DNA from: Trileptium ribeirensis
Taxonomy: Eukaryota; Nematoda; Enoplea; Enoplida; Thoracostomopsidae
NCBI GenBank assembly: GCA_030248225.1
Contig: JASANE010016415.1
Location: forward strand, 1-64,000
Direction of reading: 5' to 3'
Length of the DNA stretch: 64,000 nucleotides
Part shown: in pieces, positions 29,779 through 44,700 of the stretch
Numbering within the stretch: the first letter of the stretch is position 1
Layout of the letters: every line of letters starts with the position of its first letter
Position numbers and translations under genes: made by a program
The notes under the pieces: generated by a model
What the model saw: only the letters and a program-made list of their open reading frames with translations
Database searches by the model: none
What the model was told of the DNA's origin: nothing

Positions 29779-31411
29779 AACGATGTTTCTACACAATGCT
29801 CTGAGATGGAGGGTTGATAAATTAAGCTGATCAGCGCAGTTCCGGTGTTTGTACCTACCATATCTTTATCTCGCCGAACAATCAGCACCATATTATAAAG
29901 GTCATTATAAGCACCACGCTTGGGTCAATTGTTATGGTTTTCTCGATGATCGTAATGATGCGCATCAACGGTTCTGTACACGGTTTAGTTTGAAATTGAT
30001 ACGCAACTATCCTTTGCTTAATGAGTTTTAAAAATCCAGCGCCCACTGTACTTTATTTGGTTTTGATTTCTACACTTCTGTTGAAATAAGCTTCATTATT
30101 TTCTTATGCTGTCCTAAAATTTTAATGTTCGTTCACATGGTCAAGGGTATTGCTCAAATACTAAAACATCTTTTGTTGCATTTTTATTACGTATAAAAGT
30201 GTGAACATTGTTTAAACTTTTGTAGCAGATCAATATAATCGTGACAAAGTTTAAGACCAAAATTAAAAAACTGCAATTTTTTGAAGCTTCGCAATTACTT
30301 CAAAGAAATTAGTCACATTTTAATCAAATACGAGCAAAAAGTTTGAACATTTGAAAGCACCTTTTCTTTTGCTAACGAATATAAAGATAGAAAATATTTG
30401 CTAGTTGAAAACTATCAACAGATTTCGAGTTTTTAACGCACTTTAGTAGGTCACATATAACTGTATAAATGCATAATGTACAATGTTCAACATGTTCATC
30501 GTAAGGCGTCTACTATTAGCAACATTTTCTGTACGTCAACACAATGTATCAATCGCACTTATTGTCATTATTCGCGTATTTTATAGTACAATAATGTATA
30601 ATACGTCATTACGATCTTTAAGAAATAAAAGTATTATATTGTAAGACCTTCGTTTGTTGTATTCCTCCTGTGCGATAGGCTGGCCAAGGCATAAAATTGT
30701 GGAAAAAGATGAAAACATACACCCTATGTTTAGGAGTGAATAGGATATATGACCGAGCAAACTTCGATGAATTCAAAAACATCCCATTTGTAATCAATAA
30801 CAAATCAAAAACCCAGGGTGTCTACAGAATACCGAAAGGCATTTCCCGGTTCCCGGGGGCCAAATTCCAGGTATTATATATAGTCATGAAAACTAGCTTC
30901 AAACAGAAGTATGCAGATGTCATGGCGTGAAATTCCGCACAATACTGCAAATGATAAAAATATGGAAACTCACATGGTCAATTTTCAACGGACGCAGCTC
31001 ATTCAGTAAGCTAGTACAATTTTTTGATTAAAGATAGTATTTGCATCCTTTGCTAACCTAATCTACAATCTTTAAACAGCAAAAAGCACTTTTGCTTTAT
31101 ACACTATACAGGAATACCGTGATGGATGATTCTAACAAATTTGAATCTACACAACACTAAGAAGAGGAAGTATGAATATTTGAATACTGACTCCTGAAAA
31201 CGTTCGTGGTTAGGAAAATAAGTTTGTCAAAACACAAAGTACATTTTTGAGGTTTCTGAGAAGGTGCTCGTTGGGACCATAAGAACGTGTGTCACCAGAC
31301 GATTGCGGTATTGTTTGTTTTCGTTTGTATTAGGTTTTAAGTGCACTTAATTCGGGTAGTAACTGTAGTTACAAAGGGTAAGCCATAGCTATTAAACTTT
31401 GCTGATAGGTA
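29779..31411. other. No supported gene
   Basis: AT-rich. One 77-codon plus frame at 30697-30930 looks somewhat protein-like (Lys/Asn/Tyr/Gly-rich) but has no recognisable domain or splice context. A phrase TTTTAAGTGCACTTA near 31336 recurs near 31929, with ...AACTGTA following both, suggesting a further TIR-like repeat end. Confidence 0.3.
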
Positions 31412-31629
31412 CAGTACTCGCCAAAAATGACCGTCGCATTTCGAGCGAGCGAGTTCGAGCGAGTCGCGAGTGAGTCTCGAGCGAGTCGCGAGCGAGTGGC
31501 TCGCTCGAGATTTCTCAACTATTTAAATTAATAGAAAATTCTGTTTTTAGAACAAATTTATTTCGAGCGAGTCGCGAGCGAGTCTCGAGCGAGTGTCGAG
31601 CGAGCGACAGTCATTTTTGGCGGGTACTG
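31412..31629. mobile_element. CGAG-rich MITE, second copy
   Basis: 218 bp, in opposite orientation to the copy at 21112. Ends CAGTACTCGCCAAAAATGAC and the inverse, flanked by TA at 31410-31411 and 31630-31631. Same CGAGCGAGTCGCGAG-type inverted arms around an AT-rich centre. Confidence 0.9.
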
Positions 31630-32686
31630 TAATTTACCTATAGCTTACAAGTTTGGAGCGCTGACTCCGAACCTTTGGCCGTCACTATTTCAACAAGCAT
31701 ACCGGCGGTTTAACAATCCACAATGTCCACCTACTATTTTATGTACGGAACCTACCATGAGACCCTTCCTTTGCAAACATTTTGGAAAGAAATTTCGATC
31801 GACTTCGATTTCGTTCGACTTCGATAGTTTTTGATTTTGGCACAGTTAAATTCCAAAATAATTTATTATAAAATTTCTTTTGATTAAACCAAATTTCGAC
31901 TGATTGAGAATAAACGCAATTTCGTTTGTTTTTAAGTGCACTTATTTTTGGATGCAACTGTACATAGATGATAAATATAGAAACTAATGCCTGGAGTGTT
32001 AGCATCTTAATTATAGCCCCGCGACCCAAAAGACCCACCTATAGGCTCTAAAAATTTCTGGATTTTCCAAACTACATACAACTTTGAACAGTTTACAGAT
32101 AACATAAATAAATATATACTGTTTCATATGTAATAGTTTGTCGACTACATCTTCATACTATTTGGATAAAAATGAGTTTTCCGCTGTCGGATACCTTTGT
32201 TGTTAAGGCTGGTGCAGATATGAGATGAACACGAAAGCTGCAAACTGTATTTATTGACCTAGGTTACCTGCACAAAGCAAAAAACAGCAAAAAATTTACT
32301 GAGCAGTGTTTAATTTATCAAATTACCGCATTCCACACCACCGTAGTTGTCTAATGATGCATAACCCGACAGCTACGGAATATAATCAAGAGATAGGCAT
32401 ACTAAAATAAATACGAGAGTCTCGGACTTGTATTATATAAGTACATTTTAAACAATGTAATCTGAATTTCTATTAATATAATCTATTTAGGGCACCACTC
32501 ATTAATGTAAACTGACAGTAAATACTTGACAGGTAATAAAGCTCATGCTAAATATAATACACAGATTAATCCAACTTTAATACGTGCAGCAGTCAGTAGA
32601 ATTTCTGTTTAGTACAAATAACATACGGTTTTGTTGAAAAAAAAATTAAAATTAAATCCTAATAAATAATAATATAGACGGCTTAC

Positions 32687-32752
32687 TTCCACAAATGGCG
32701 GTTGACCAGAAACCATTTCAACCATAGTGCATCCGAACGACCAAATATCCGC
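32687..32752 (-). CDS. ASK1: ASK1-like exon: subdomain IX
   Basis: A 66-nt exon with acceptor TTTTATAG and donor GTAAGC, phase 0 at both ends. It encodes [20 protein letters not shown] and VE. The invariant Asp-x-Trp-Ser and Gly are present. The next expected ASK segment (V-G-M/hydrophobic, H-P-x-I-P, C-F-x-x-D/N) was not found between here and 28 kb on the minus strand. Confidence 0.92.
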
Positions 32753-35700
32753 CTATAAAATCGCCGTATACGAAATCCAAACTACAAACCGACTGCTGTC
32801 AAATGTAGTATGTGAGTAAATTTAAGGTGATCCCGCCAATCATCCTATTTTGTTATTACCAATGTTGAATAGCAAACCTTTGTTACGGAAAAGGGGCCTA
32901 ATTTTATTCGGTTTTTCGCTAACCGAAAATTGGCAAAATCAAATTCAAGCGCCAGAAATTAGGCCTTGTGTTCAAACAGTATTTCGTATATTTAAATTTG
33001 CAGAAATTTTGTTCCCTAAGGCATTATTGTTTAAATTTGGATTATCCAGTGTTTGCGAACAAATTTAATCGAAAAGTGACGGCACAATCAAACCAATAAA
33101 TTTTCGTTCTCAAAAAATTGGGTAATTTTACCTGAATTTTCGCGAACATAAAATTTAGATTTCAGTCGCGAGCACTGTGTTCGCGAACAGTTTTACACCG
33201 AATTTCAAATGACGAAAAAGCGTTCCGTAACAAATTTTATGCAAAAATACAAAATTGGATGGTTGGCGGGGTCACCTTAACTTTACTCGCGCATAATGCG
33301 CAGTAAACGGCAAATTCGTTAAACATGATTTGTTAAACCTAGCCAACGTCATAAAAGCAAAATATGAAAACGCTTGATTTAAAAAAACAAATGTTTTAAA
33401 ATGAGAATATGCCACGCTGAGATGGTTTTGCACAGACCCAACAAAATCTCAAATCAATTTTTAGTCATTAAACAGGCAGAAAGAGCTAATCATTGGTCAA
33501 CGCACAATCAAAGCAAAGACGTACTACGTTAATTCAGATGTTTTAAATTTGGGTCCCTGACGCAACGCACTATGGAAAATCAATCCTCCACACAAGAACT
33601 ATCATCTCGCAAGCGAGGGTGAAACTGAACGAATATATTTTCAGCTAAAGGCTCATTGTTACCACTTTTGCTATCAGAATATTAAAACAAGTAACTCGCA
33701 AGCGAGGATAAAACGGAACGAGCGTGGTTTAATTTTAAGTTATTTTGTTTAAGCACCTGTAACAGGATGCGTTTGATGAATATACCATCCAAAAACCTCT
33801 TGCACGCTGAACCCATTAAAAACCCTAAGACATCGTCGACCCTAAACCCGTCGAAAACAACTGACAACGCACAAAGTATTTGTGCTGGTCTCCGGATGTT
33901 CAAATCATTGTATTCAGAATACGGGAAAACTATATAGACAATTCTTGGTGACCTGTACGCAATAGGTAACCAAACAACTAAAGACAGGAAATATCCTGGA
34001 AATAGGATTCATTAACCCTAAACAAATTGAAAACCCATGAAAACTCATGAAATATTCACACTAAATAACTAAATAATCGTATTCAGGTTTAGGAAATATC
34101 TATATATAGACATTTCTTGATGGCCTGCACACAATACATGATCAGACAAATAAAAACGAAATACATTTTGGAAATCGGGTTTGTCGAACAAACACCTTTG
34201 AAACCACAGGAAAAGGTACATATAATTTAGTCAAGTTGGACTCGATACAGCAAAACCATCGTATCCACTTGATATTTAATATGCACTCAATGTAGGCAAA
34301 AATAAGCGGCGAAACTTGAAAATAGCTATTTCTGGCAAAAGGACGATAAATCATTTCGGGCCCACAGCGGCCAGGGAGTGATCCCACACAAAAGTCGTAA
34401 TGAGGCAAAGTTGTAGATCTCGATGAGTTGATTCTGATACATCTTCATTTTTCAATACGAAATCTGTGTCGCGAGATATGGGCTGCGAAGGACTGGTACC
34501 ATAAGGTCAGATCTGACAAAGAACGCATTAAAAAATTTTTTCCCAAAATCGACTGACCCGATGATGGATAATAAATAACATCAACAGACAACAAAAAGTT
34601 ATCTTCCTCACCCTAGCGTTCTCAGTGGAAACTCTGCTCGCTCAAGCGGTCTGTGATCACCCCTCTATCGAGGACTATAAATAATAATAATTTTAGTACC
34701 TATAACCTTCACGGGAATACTAGGAAGTAATAATGAACAGAAATTATTGAAACGCTTAGCAATCGTCGCATTCGAAGTGGTGTTACAAAAACAACGCTGT
34801 ATTGTCCTGGATATCCACCACAGCAGATAATTAAATCTCTTACCGGTTGCCCGTACCCGCGTAAACCTTTATCAATAACTTCAGGTGCCATATACTGTAG
34901 TGTTCCTTAAATTTAATAATAATTTTAAAACACAAAACATGCGGTACTCTGCTGCTAACAGCAACATAACCGAGTTAGTTTTATTTAGCACATGATATTA
35001 ATCACTGCAGAAATGTCATAGTACGCGAATGTTCTTGCTTGAGTTCACAAGCTACAAGGTTGAAACAAAATTCCGAATTAATGTCTGATATTACACATAG
35101 TAAACCCAACGGTAATAAATTTTTAAGCTAGCTATAAACAATATAATTGTTTGTAGAAATGAACAACGATAGAAAAAGCTCATGCTTAAAATCAATTGTG
35201 CGGCATATTGCTTTGTTTATCTGTTTGCCTATAAAACCAAAATATGTACCTATATAAAAACTAAGAAATGTGCGATAGTTTCAAAAGATTACTCTGTAAT
35301 GCTAATATTAGAGGTGATAAATCCAGTGTTCGCCTATGCCACATTTAAATATTATAATCATAAGCAATTAGAATAATAATCACCAAAAATATAATACTAT
35401 CGTTGTCACCGTGTCACTGGAAAGTGGTTTTGATTTTGCCTGACTGCAATGGATATCTGAACTAATATTTTATTTCATGACGCGTTGTAAAATTTGTCTC
35501 GTAATTGCAGTACAAAATCGGCGACAGACCGGGACTAGTAGCGAAACTCTGCTTTAAATACTAATGAGATGTTTACCGCGGCATATCTAGGCGTACATAA
35601 AGACTTAAAACAGTAAGATAAACAATAACTACCGTATTTTAGTAACAAAAATTAGAAATAATAATATAAAAACGTTCAAGTACTGGTTTTCTAACTAGAA

Positions 35701-38700
35701 GTGAGGTTGGAAACGCCAGGCACATATATATCGACTTCCCCAGGTTCACACCAGCTTAGGTTCCCTCTTCACATAAACTTTGGCCACGCCTGGTTATGCA
35801 TCCTCTGTGACTAAAAAATTAGAGGTTTTCTGATTGGCTGAATGTATGCGAATTTTTCCTGCTCTGGACGAAAAATCAAATTATTTTCCACACGGACAAA
35901 TTGAAAACTGACAATGCGTCAAGTAATTGCGCTGGTCTTTAGATAACCAAACCATCGTATTAAACATACCCAAAAACCTCTATGTAGACTATTTTCGATG
36001 CCATGTACCAAACTACTGAAGACCGACTATACTCTGGAATTCGAGTTCATTGACCCTAAGCCTGAAGAGGCACAAGATACTGTTGAGGCACTGTTGATAA
36101 TCTAACCATCGTATTCAACCTATTAGAAAAACTACATACACAATTCTTGATGACCTATAAGCAATGCGTAACCAAACAACGACAGATGACTGTATTTTGA
36201 AAATCGGGTTCATTGACCCTAAACCCATTGATAAAAAGTGAAAGGGGAGGGAATATGCACGCTGAACTGTAAATAACCAAATCATTGTATTTAACCTTCA
36301 AAAATACCTATATAAACCATTCATGATGCTTTGTAGACCAATACATAATCAGACAAATGAAAATGTACATTTTAGAAATCACGTTCGTCGACCATGAAAC
36401 CTTTAAAACATCATAAAAGGTATAGTGTAGCTAAGTTGGACTCTAGTTGGCAACAATATAGTATTCAGCGTACTTGATAACCTATTGGCATTTATAGTAT
36501 GGTAAAAACAAGCAATAAAACGGTGAAATTTGAAAAAACGATATTTCTGGCAAAGGGTCGACGAATCATATTCAGGTCCACAGCGGCGAAGGAAGTGGTC
36601 CTGCAAAAAAAGTCCTGACCAGCAAAGTTGCAGATATAAATGGGCTGATTCTGATTGTGGTCTCCATTTCGATGCGAAGCCTGTGTCGCGAGATACGGAC
36701 TGCGAAATATTGGTATCGTACGACCGGGTTTGACAAAGAACACTTAAAAACCTGTTTTAGCCATTTTGTCAAGTATGATATGCTCTGAGCTGTTCGCGTT
36801 CTGCTAAAGGGCATATCGCCATCACTTTTTCCTTCGAACAAAAAATGTTGAAATTAGTCCATCCGAGAATGAGTTATGAATGACAGCAACAAACAAAAAA
36901 AGAAATTTTCACGATTTCAACTTAGCGCCCTCCGTTCGATTCGCTGCTTCTATTGAACTGATAACTCGCAAACGATGGTAAAATAAGGTCATCAAGTGGT
37001 GATTATATGTAATAAACTTCTAACAGGCATTGTTGATGTGTTTAATACATCAGGGTTCCTACAAAAATTTGTTAAAATTTTTCCAGTCGACCCAAAACAA
37101 ATGCATACCAATCATAATCAATAATAATGCAACAATACCAACAATAAATTTAGGAAAAAATGAATCGTATGAATTTATATGAATGCAATATATGTAAAGT
37201 TGCAACAAATTTTATAGTAATTTTGTAAGCTAATAACTCAAAAATTCATCGTTACCGCGGATATGTCCGAAAAAGACAATAACATTCGATTAGTCGCGAA
37301 TAATACGCAATTTTTCGAAAAGTATTTTTGATTTTTTCAAATTTATCCAGGTTTTCCATGCTTTCCATATCATAACGCTCCAAATTCCTGGTTTTCCATA
37401 CGCGAGGACCCTGATGCATATACTGCACTAAAACCTCTGTAACCCTGAACCCATTGAAAAACCTAACACATCATCGACCCTAAACCCATCAAAAACTGAA
37501 ATCGCGCGAAGTATTCGTGCTAGTCTCTAGATAACGAACCATCGTATTCAGCATACTTAAAAACCTGTATCTAGACCATTCTTAATGCCCTGCAAGTAAT
37601 AAATAACCAAATAAATGAAAACGAACTACATTTTTAAATCGAGTTCTTCGATCGTGAAACCCCATGAAAAGGTATATTATAGTCATTTTGGACTCTAAAT
37701 AGCAAAACGATCGTATTCGGCGTGCTAGGTAACCTAATAGATGTTCGTTATACGGTAAAAACGCGCAATACCGTACCGAAATTTGAAAAATCGCTATTTC
37801 TGGCAAAGGGTCGACGGGCCATATTCGGATACAGAGCGACCCAGGGCGTGGTACCACAAAAAAGTCGTGGTCAGCACAGTTGTAGATCTCGATGAGCTGA
37901 TTCTGCCCGGCTGGTCTCGGTTTTTTCGATGCGAAGCCTGTGTCGCGAGATGCGGGTTGTGAAAGACTGGCAACCGTATGCACAAAATTGGCAATTACCC
38001 CTTAAAATCTCTTGTTTTTTGCAATTTGGACACGAAGATAAGGTCTGACCTGTTCGACTTCAACTAAAGGGAACATCATCCCATCGAATAGAAAAATTTA
38101 GCGAAACCCATCCACTTAAAAATGAATCATGAATGACAGTGAGAAGCAAAAAAAAAGAAATTTTCACGATTTTCCTGCTAGCGCCCCTTTTGAAAACTCA
38201 GCTAGCTTCGCTCACTTCGTTCCGAAATTCAGTTTAGGAAAAAAATTTACTAAATTCAACTAAAACCAGCCTTTTTTGGATAGAAACAATATTTGCATAT
38301 GTTGTACCTGCAAATGTGTCTGTACACGGATTCACCGCAGCGAGACGCTTTGATGTTCCAAAATCCGTGATTTTACACACGCCACTGTAGGTGTTTACTA
38401 GCACATTATCGCCCTTGATGTCCCGATGAACGATGCTCTGCCCATGCTAAAACGTAAACATCTCCAAAAATATATAACTGGACTCTAACAAAGAAGATTG
38501 TAGCTTCGTACCGGTGCGGCAACTCGGTATTTTTACCTAAATCTATCCGAATAATTTTTATATCTTTAACAAAGAATTCTGACGATGACGTAGATGATTT
38601 GTATAAAATATAAACACGTCTACTACTGCAACACAAGTTATAATAATTTTGGTGCGTAAAAACGTATAACACATAACATGTGTCAAATTAGTTTATAGCA

Positions 38701-41700
38701 AGCGCGGTTAAAATGTAATTAGCGTGGGCGCTGAAGGTGTTATGTGAAATTCACCGACGTTAAAAATTTATGAAGCAACAAAAGTTACATTTAATCCAGC
38801 CTTGTGAAAGGGGGAGATGTGTAAAAGGGACTAAGTATCGGAGCACTCGAACAAACAGTGCTGGGCTCTCCAAATTGGGGGGTGGGGGTTGGCAATTTCG
38901 GTTCCCCCTGGTTTAAAAAATTTCGGTGCCCCCGGTTTGTGTCACCTGGCAAAATTTTGGGCTCCCAACGGTTCACCGCGTCTTTGAAAATTTTTTTGTT
39001 TCCAATCGGTCCAAAGTACACAAAGTTTTGTCAAAATTTGTTTCAAGTTTGCTTTTTCTCTGTATGAAAAGCGTTTTAGCAGTGTTTCTGACACGAATTT
39101 TAACCATTTTTCTCTTGGAAAAATGCCCCCTGGCAAAATCAGGCGCCCCCGGTTCGGAACTTTTAGCGAATGGAGAGCCCTGAGTGAAACCTCTTATTAC
39201 CCTGTTAAGTGCGAACGGGTTAAGTTAAGTGCGGGCGAAAATCTCGATTGGGGAGGCGAAATTAAAATTTTAAGAATACATATTTTTTGGCATATTTTTG
39301 ACCAATTTTTTGCTATGTGTGAACGTTTGCGGTAGTGATGGTGTTGTTAGGAGTATTAGCTGTCATTATTAAATCATCCCGACTGGCCTGTCCACAGTGG
39401 GGGGGCGGGGGGGCCCACTTTCCAAATCCCCCCATGTTCGTGAGATTTTCCCCCATGTCCGTCCCCCCCACTTGGCCGAAACCCCCATGTTCAACTAATT
39501 CCAAAAAATTTTTTATGTCTGAAAATTTATGTTTTTTGTTTGCAAATTGTTTTTTAAACATTAATTACCACTATTTATAATGCTAAAATATTGTTTTTAG
39601 CTTGAAAGTACGTTCACAGTAGTAAAAATGCATGAAAATATGGAAATATTTTGTATTTTTAAGCAAAATTTAACCCCCCCCACTTTGAAATTTCCCCCGA
39701 GAATGAACATGGGGGCCCCCCGAAGTTTCCCCCCACCCCACTTTTCGGAGGGTATGGAAATCTTCCATTTCCAGAGCGTTTAAAACTAATATTTATTGAC
39801 GAAAAATGGATCTAACACAACTGAATGCACCTATACACCTCACCGCGTGACCAAAAAATCACACCGTCACAATACATTAGCTAGCCTCCGTTCGCCACGA
39901 TATGCAAATTAAAGCTCTAACACATTTGCGCTAATGTTATGCGCAACAGAGGGCTGTGCACAGGCCAGTCCCGAGGCTACTATAATGTCTTTTTTCACCC
40001 GTTTATTTTTATTTTTGTGCATTTTTGTGTTGTCTGAATCAATATATAACATGAGGGATATCGGTGAGTGGGGTCGGGGTGGGGCAATCTCTGAGTAAGG
40101 TGGCCCCCCACGACACCATAAAGGAGAGGCCAGTACCAACAATGTTGAACCCTACGAAACGCCGCCATCATTGTTATAACAACCAGACACCAGACAAAAT
40201 ACAATACTGCATTTCCAAATTAAAAGTATACCAGATAATCCAATCCCTTCAGAATTTGTTTAGCATAGTGAGCAACAGCAGATTCGTTATCCATCAAAGG
40301 TCCCCATTTATTCTTCAACAGTGACGATATACTGCCTGAAATAGGGCCACTAGTACAATACCAATCTTCAGGCTACAACGTTCTTGGTGCAGCAATTACA
40401 CTGCTCTTTCAAAATAAATACATTGTATAATTTTGGTCCCGCAACAACACGTAAGTATTTAAAACATCAACACAAAATCCTTACTACGCAGAATTTCAGG
40501 GTGTTGTCGGATTCGTAAGACACACGTACTGTTCGAATGATGTTTGCTTCATCATCATTTTTAGTTTGCTTGAAAGGCGCTCTATTACTAATAGAAATTT
40601 TTTTGCAATAACTAGCAGTGTGTCTTATCATCAAGGTGATGAATTCTGAGTGTCGAATGTGCAATTACGAGAGACGTATACAGGTTGCATTACTTTAATA
40701 GCTGATGAGATATACCCGCTTATTGCGTGTTTACGAACGTACAATGACATAGCCTTACATAGAGGCTGAAATTTATTGCTCTACAAAATGATATAAATAA
40801 TATATTGCAGTTCGAATAGTTGCGGAGATATTAATGCTTTTGTGTATTTTGGGCCCAGTGAAATATTTAATTTGACTCACTCAACCCTGCAGCGTAAATA
40901 GTCAACAGCGGTGCGTCATCCCTGCAGCTACACAGAAGATCATTTTGTTCTACAAATTGAGCTCAACATCATCCATATCGGTCCGACGGTTCAGAAAATA
41001 CTGCCACTTTCGTGTATTTTGAGCCTCTTGGGACCTTTTAAAAAAGCTTTATAAGCAGTGGGACAGTGCAAAAGCTTTATAAGCAGTTTTATAGAGCCTT
41101 AATTGCTCTACAAAATGAACCTGACTTAGCCGAAATATCTGAACTACTTGCCGATATACAACCAACCATGTTTTGACGGACCCTTTTGACCCGACCCTCT
41201 GTTACGACCCGAAGCAGTTGGAATCCGTTTTTGCGTCCAACTAAAGCGCAAAAATAGAGATTTTAAAGTTTCAATGAGCTATGTGCGAGTCAATCGGTTG
41301 ATGCAAAGTTGAGTTATGCGCGATAGTCCAAAAACCCACACATGGACATCGTAAAAATTTACCACAATGACCAGGACGAATTCTTTGCTACACTCACTTC
41401 AATCACTAGTCAGAATTCAAATATGTTAGAGTACTGTTTGGGCTTAACAGTTTTTAAATATTGTTTCGTTTCTGCTCAGTATTTGTTCGTTAGAAAGTGT
41501 AGCTTTTTCCTGTAAGTACAGCACGCGCCATTCGTGCAAACGATAAATTATGTCTAATGAGCACTAAAACTCAGTCCATTATGCAAATTCCAGCTAAACA
41601 TTTTCAGCAAAAAATGTTCGTATACTTTTCGTGGTACTAAAAATAAATTACAAATAAATTTAAATCAACATAATAAATACGCACACGTCGCACACTAAAT

Positions 41701-44700
41701 TTAATTATTTTACATATTTACCAAAATGTTGCTGTACAGCGTCAATGTAAAATAATAACGAATGAAGTAGTGCAATAATATGTACATTTAGCAAACGAAC
41801 CAATGTAATTTTGAAGTAAGTCCGTCCAAGTCATACGACATACACATAACATTGTTACAAAATAAGCTGAGTACTCAAATTAGCGACAGTCATTAACAAC
41901 ACAAAATGGTAAAAAGCTCATAAATTGTCTTATTTACCTCCGGGAACCTGTTCCATCAAAACACGAAATAGAGTTTTGTCGTCTGACACTTCTGAACCCA
42001 AGTACTGAACTATATTTTCATGACGCAAAGACGAAAATAGCATAATTTCTTCCATTAACGGCTGTACTTCTCTGAAACCGTTCAAATATTTAATTTCAAG
42101 ATAGTAACGATATTACAAATAAAGGAATACAAAATAGTATACGTTGATAGAAAGTCTGTTCGAACTGCGACATATTCCACAAAACCTCTCGTGGCACAGT
42201 TCCAAATATTTCCTAGATCGCAAGATATTTTAACCCAAAGTACAGAAAGCGTTATAAAATTACAAAATAGGACCAGCATGGTCAAAAACACGATGTCCAT
42301 ATTAGGTAGATACCACAAACACGGGTTTTATTTTATTTCAAGTGAGATTTTGTGATGAGGTGCAACATCAAAATTTGATTTCAGAAATATAGAATATCCA
42401 AAGGTATATTATTATGAAGGAGCAAAAACTCATCAACCAAAAATCAAAACATTAATTCGAAATTTTGACGGGCTTTTCAGTTATAATTCGATTGATATTA
42501 AAAATTCTGCAACAAAAAATTATAATCGGGCATAATTAGCGAGTGTATATCTGTATGTAAATAAGGTTTGAGTGAAATAAGAAATACCAATGTGTTATAA
42601 CTTTGCTTACGGTGAATTGACGAAGAAACGAAATATACAGTTTTAAGAAAGAAAGTATTTAATGTTTTTAACTAAACATTAAGCCAGACGATCTAGTTAT
42701 GTACTTTCGTCTCCTTGGCCTAAGACAAATATAATTATAGACGGAATTGACCGTCTAAATACACAATATATAGATCCAACGACAAAACCACTTAACAAAA
42801 GGTCAAGTGAAAACATATCTCTAAACAGTATGTTCTTGATAAACTCGAATCACGGATTAGTGACTCTCTACAAGTAAAATTTTGCAAATGGCCATGAGAT
42901 GCAACATCACAATATCCCGATATCGCGACGTCGCATATAATACAGTACCCGCCAAAAATGACTGTCGCTCGCTCGCGACTCGCTCGACTCTCGCTCGCGA
43001 CTCGCTCGAGACTCGCTCGCGACTCGCTCGAAATAAATTTGTTCTAAAAATAGAATTTTCTATTAATTTAAATAGTTGCGAAATCTCGAGCGAGCCACTC
43101 GCTCGAGACTCGCTCGCGACTCGCTCGAACTCGCTCGCTCGAAATGCGACGGTCATTTTTGGCGAGTACTGTATTTGGATTTGAAATTGCATGCAGATAT
43201 CACTAACCCCAACATTGATGCTATGAAAAATAAAAAATAACATAAAGTAAAAAGTTGAAACTCTTACGTTGGATTTTTAATCTGTACTTCCTTGATGGCA
43301 ATAGCACGTTGAGTTTGCACTTCAACCGCCGAAAACACCGTTCCATACGTTCCGCGGCCCAATACTACTCGGTCGCCGCTTTCGTTGTAGTCAAATTCGT
43401 ACTAAACTAGAAATTACCTAGCGCGAAAATGAGGCAACAACTGTAAACATTGAAATGTTTTAGAATGCTTTTCAAACTAAAACGGCAACACTGTAAAATA
43501 TTGAAATCTTTTACGCTGCTTTTCAAAACCAAAACACGCTGATAAAAATATTCTTGATTTTCTGCAAAAAGATTACCGTTTAAACCAGAGAGCAGGAAAA
43601 ACTACTAATATACGGTAAAGAGTCCAAATTTAAGAAATTGTTTACTAGACTATGGCTTGACTAAATTGTACACAATGGCTTGTAAATTGTACACGTAACA
43701 TTAAAATTTTTACTACAACCTATATAAACGAAATGCTATGGACTGTCTGGCTAAACAACATTGAGAAGTACCACTGAATCATAAGCAATTCATATCCCTG
43801 CTGTCAGCAAGTCATAACTTTAAATGCTAAGGACCTCAAGCAAGCCATATTTTCATAAAACAAACAAGGAGATAGTAAGTAACAGTTTAAACTAAAATTA
43901 ATAATTAATTCATATTACTAAGTTTATCAGTTCAGTACAGATGCAATGATCAAAATGTGGCGATAAACTGAGACATTTTAAAACGATATTTATGATAATG
44001 CTGTTACACACATTTTCATGCGTGTGAGTACACAATATGCCCTAGCGCAGATAATTCCAAACGTGAACACAATTGTTACTAATTTAATAATTATGTTAAT
44101 ATTACCAGTTACTGGGCTGTCTACATCCCTCTGAAAAGTGGTGGGGGAAACTTCGGGGGGCCAAATTGTTCAATCTTGGAGGAAATTTGAAAGTCGGCGG
44201 GTTAAATTTTTCTTAAAAATACTAAATATTTCCATATTTTCATGTAGTGTCACTGGAGTCAATGTATTTTGAAGCTATAAAACGTCGCATTAGCATTAGA
44301 AATATTGGTAATTTGTTTAAAAACATTTTGTATAAAAAACATAAATTTTGAGACGTAAAAAATTTTTTGATATAACTGAAAATGGGGGCTTTCAGCCAAG
44401 CGGGGCGGGGGGGGGCGGCGGGTTCGGAAAAGGGACATGAAAGAAAAATCTCACGAATATGGGAAGTCGAAAAGTGGGGGAACCAGATTTATACAGAAAT
44501 CAAACGATATGGGCGACGGATTCAAAGTTATACACAGTGGCAGCGAAAAATTCTACAAAAACGGTGTTGCTATGTACGATCTCCGAAAATTATCGCCTAC
44601 GAAGGCAGGCCGAGCGAAAATTCCCAGTAATGAAGACAAAAAAGCATCGCAAGAAATTCCTGAGTTGCGAATTTTGAGGGCACCCAAAAAACGTTTGCAT

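Noticed and set aside
31739..32038. Minus-strand frame with a F-L-S-K-M-F phrase as a possible next ASK1 exon (C-F-x-x-D region)
   Set aside because: The upstream part is a simple TCGATCGAA-type repeat, there is no acceptor in the right place, and key residues (H-P-x-I-P) are absent.
42882..43243. 100- and 128-codon frames with Leu-Ala-Arg-Asp-Ser repeats
   Set aside because: They only translate the CGAG-rich arms of the MITE on each strand.
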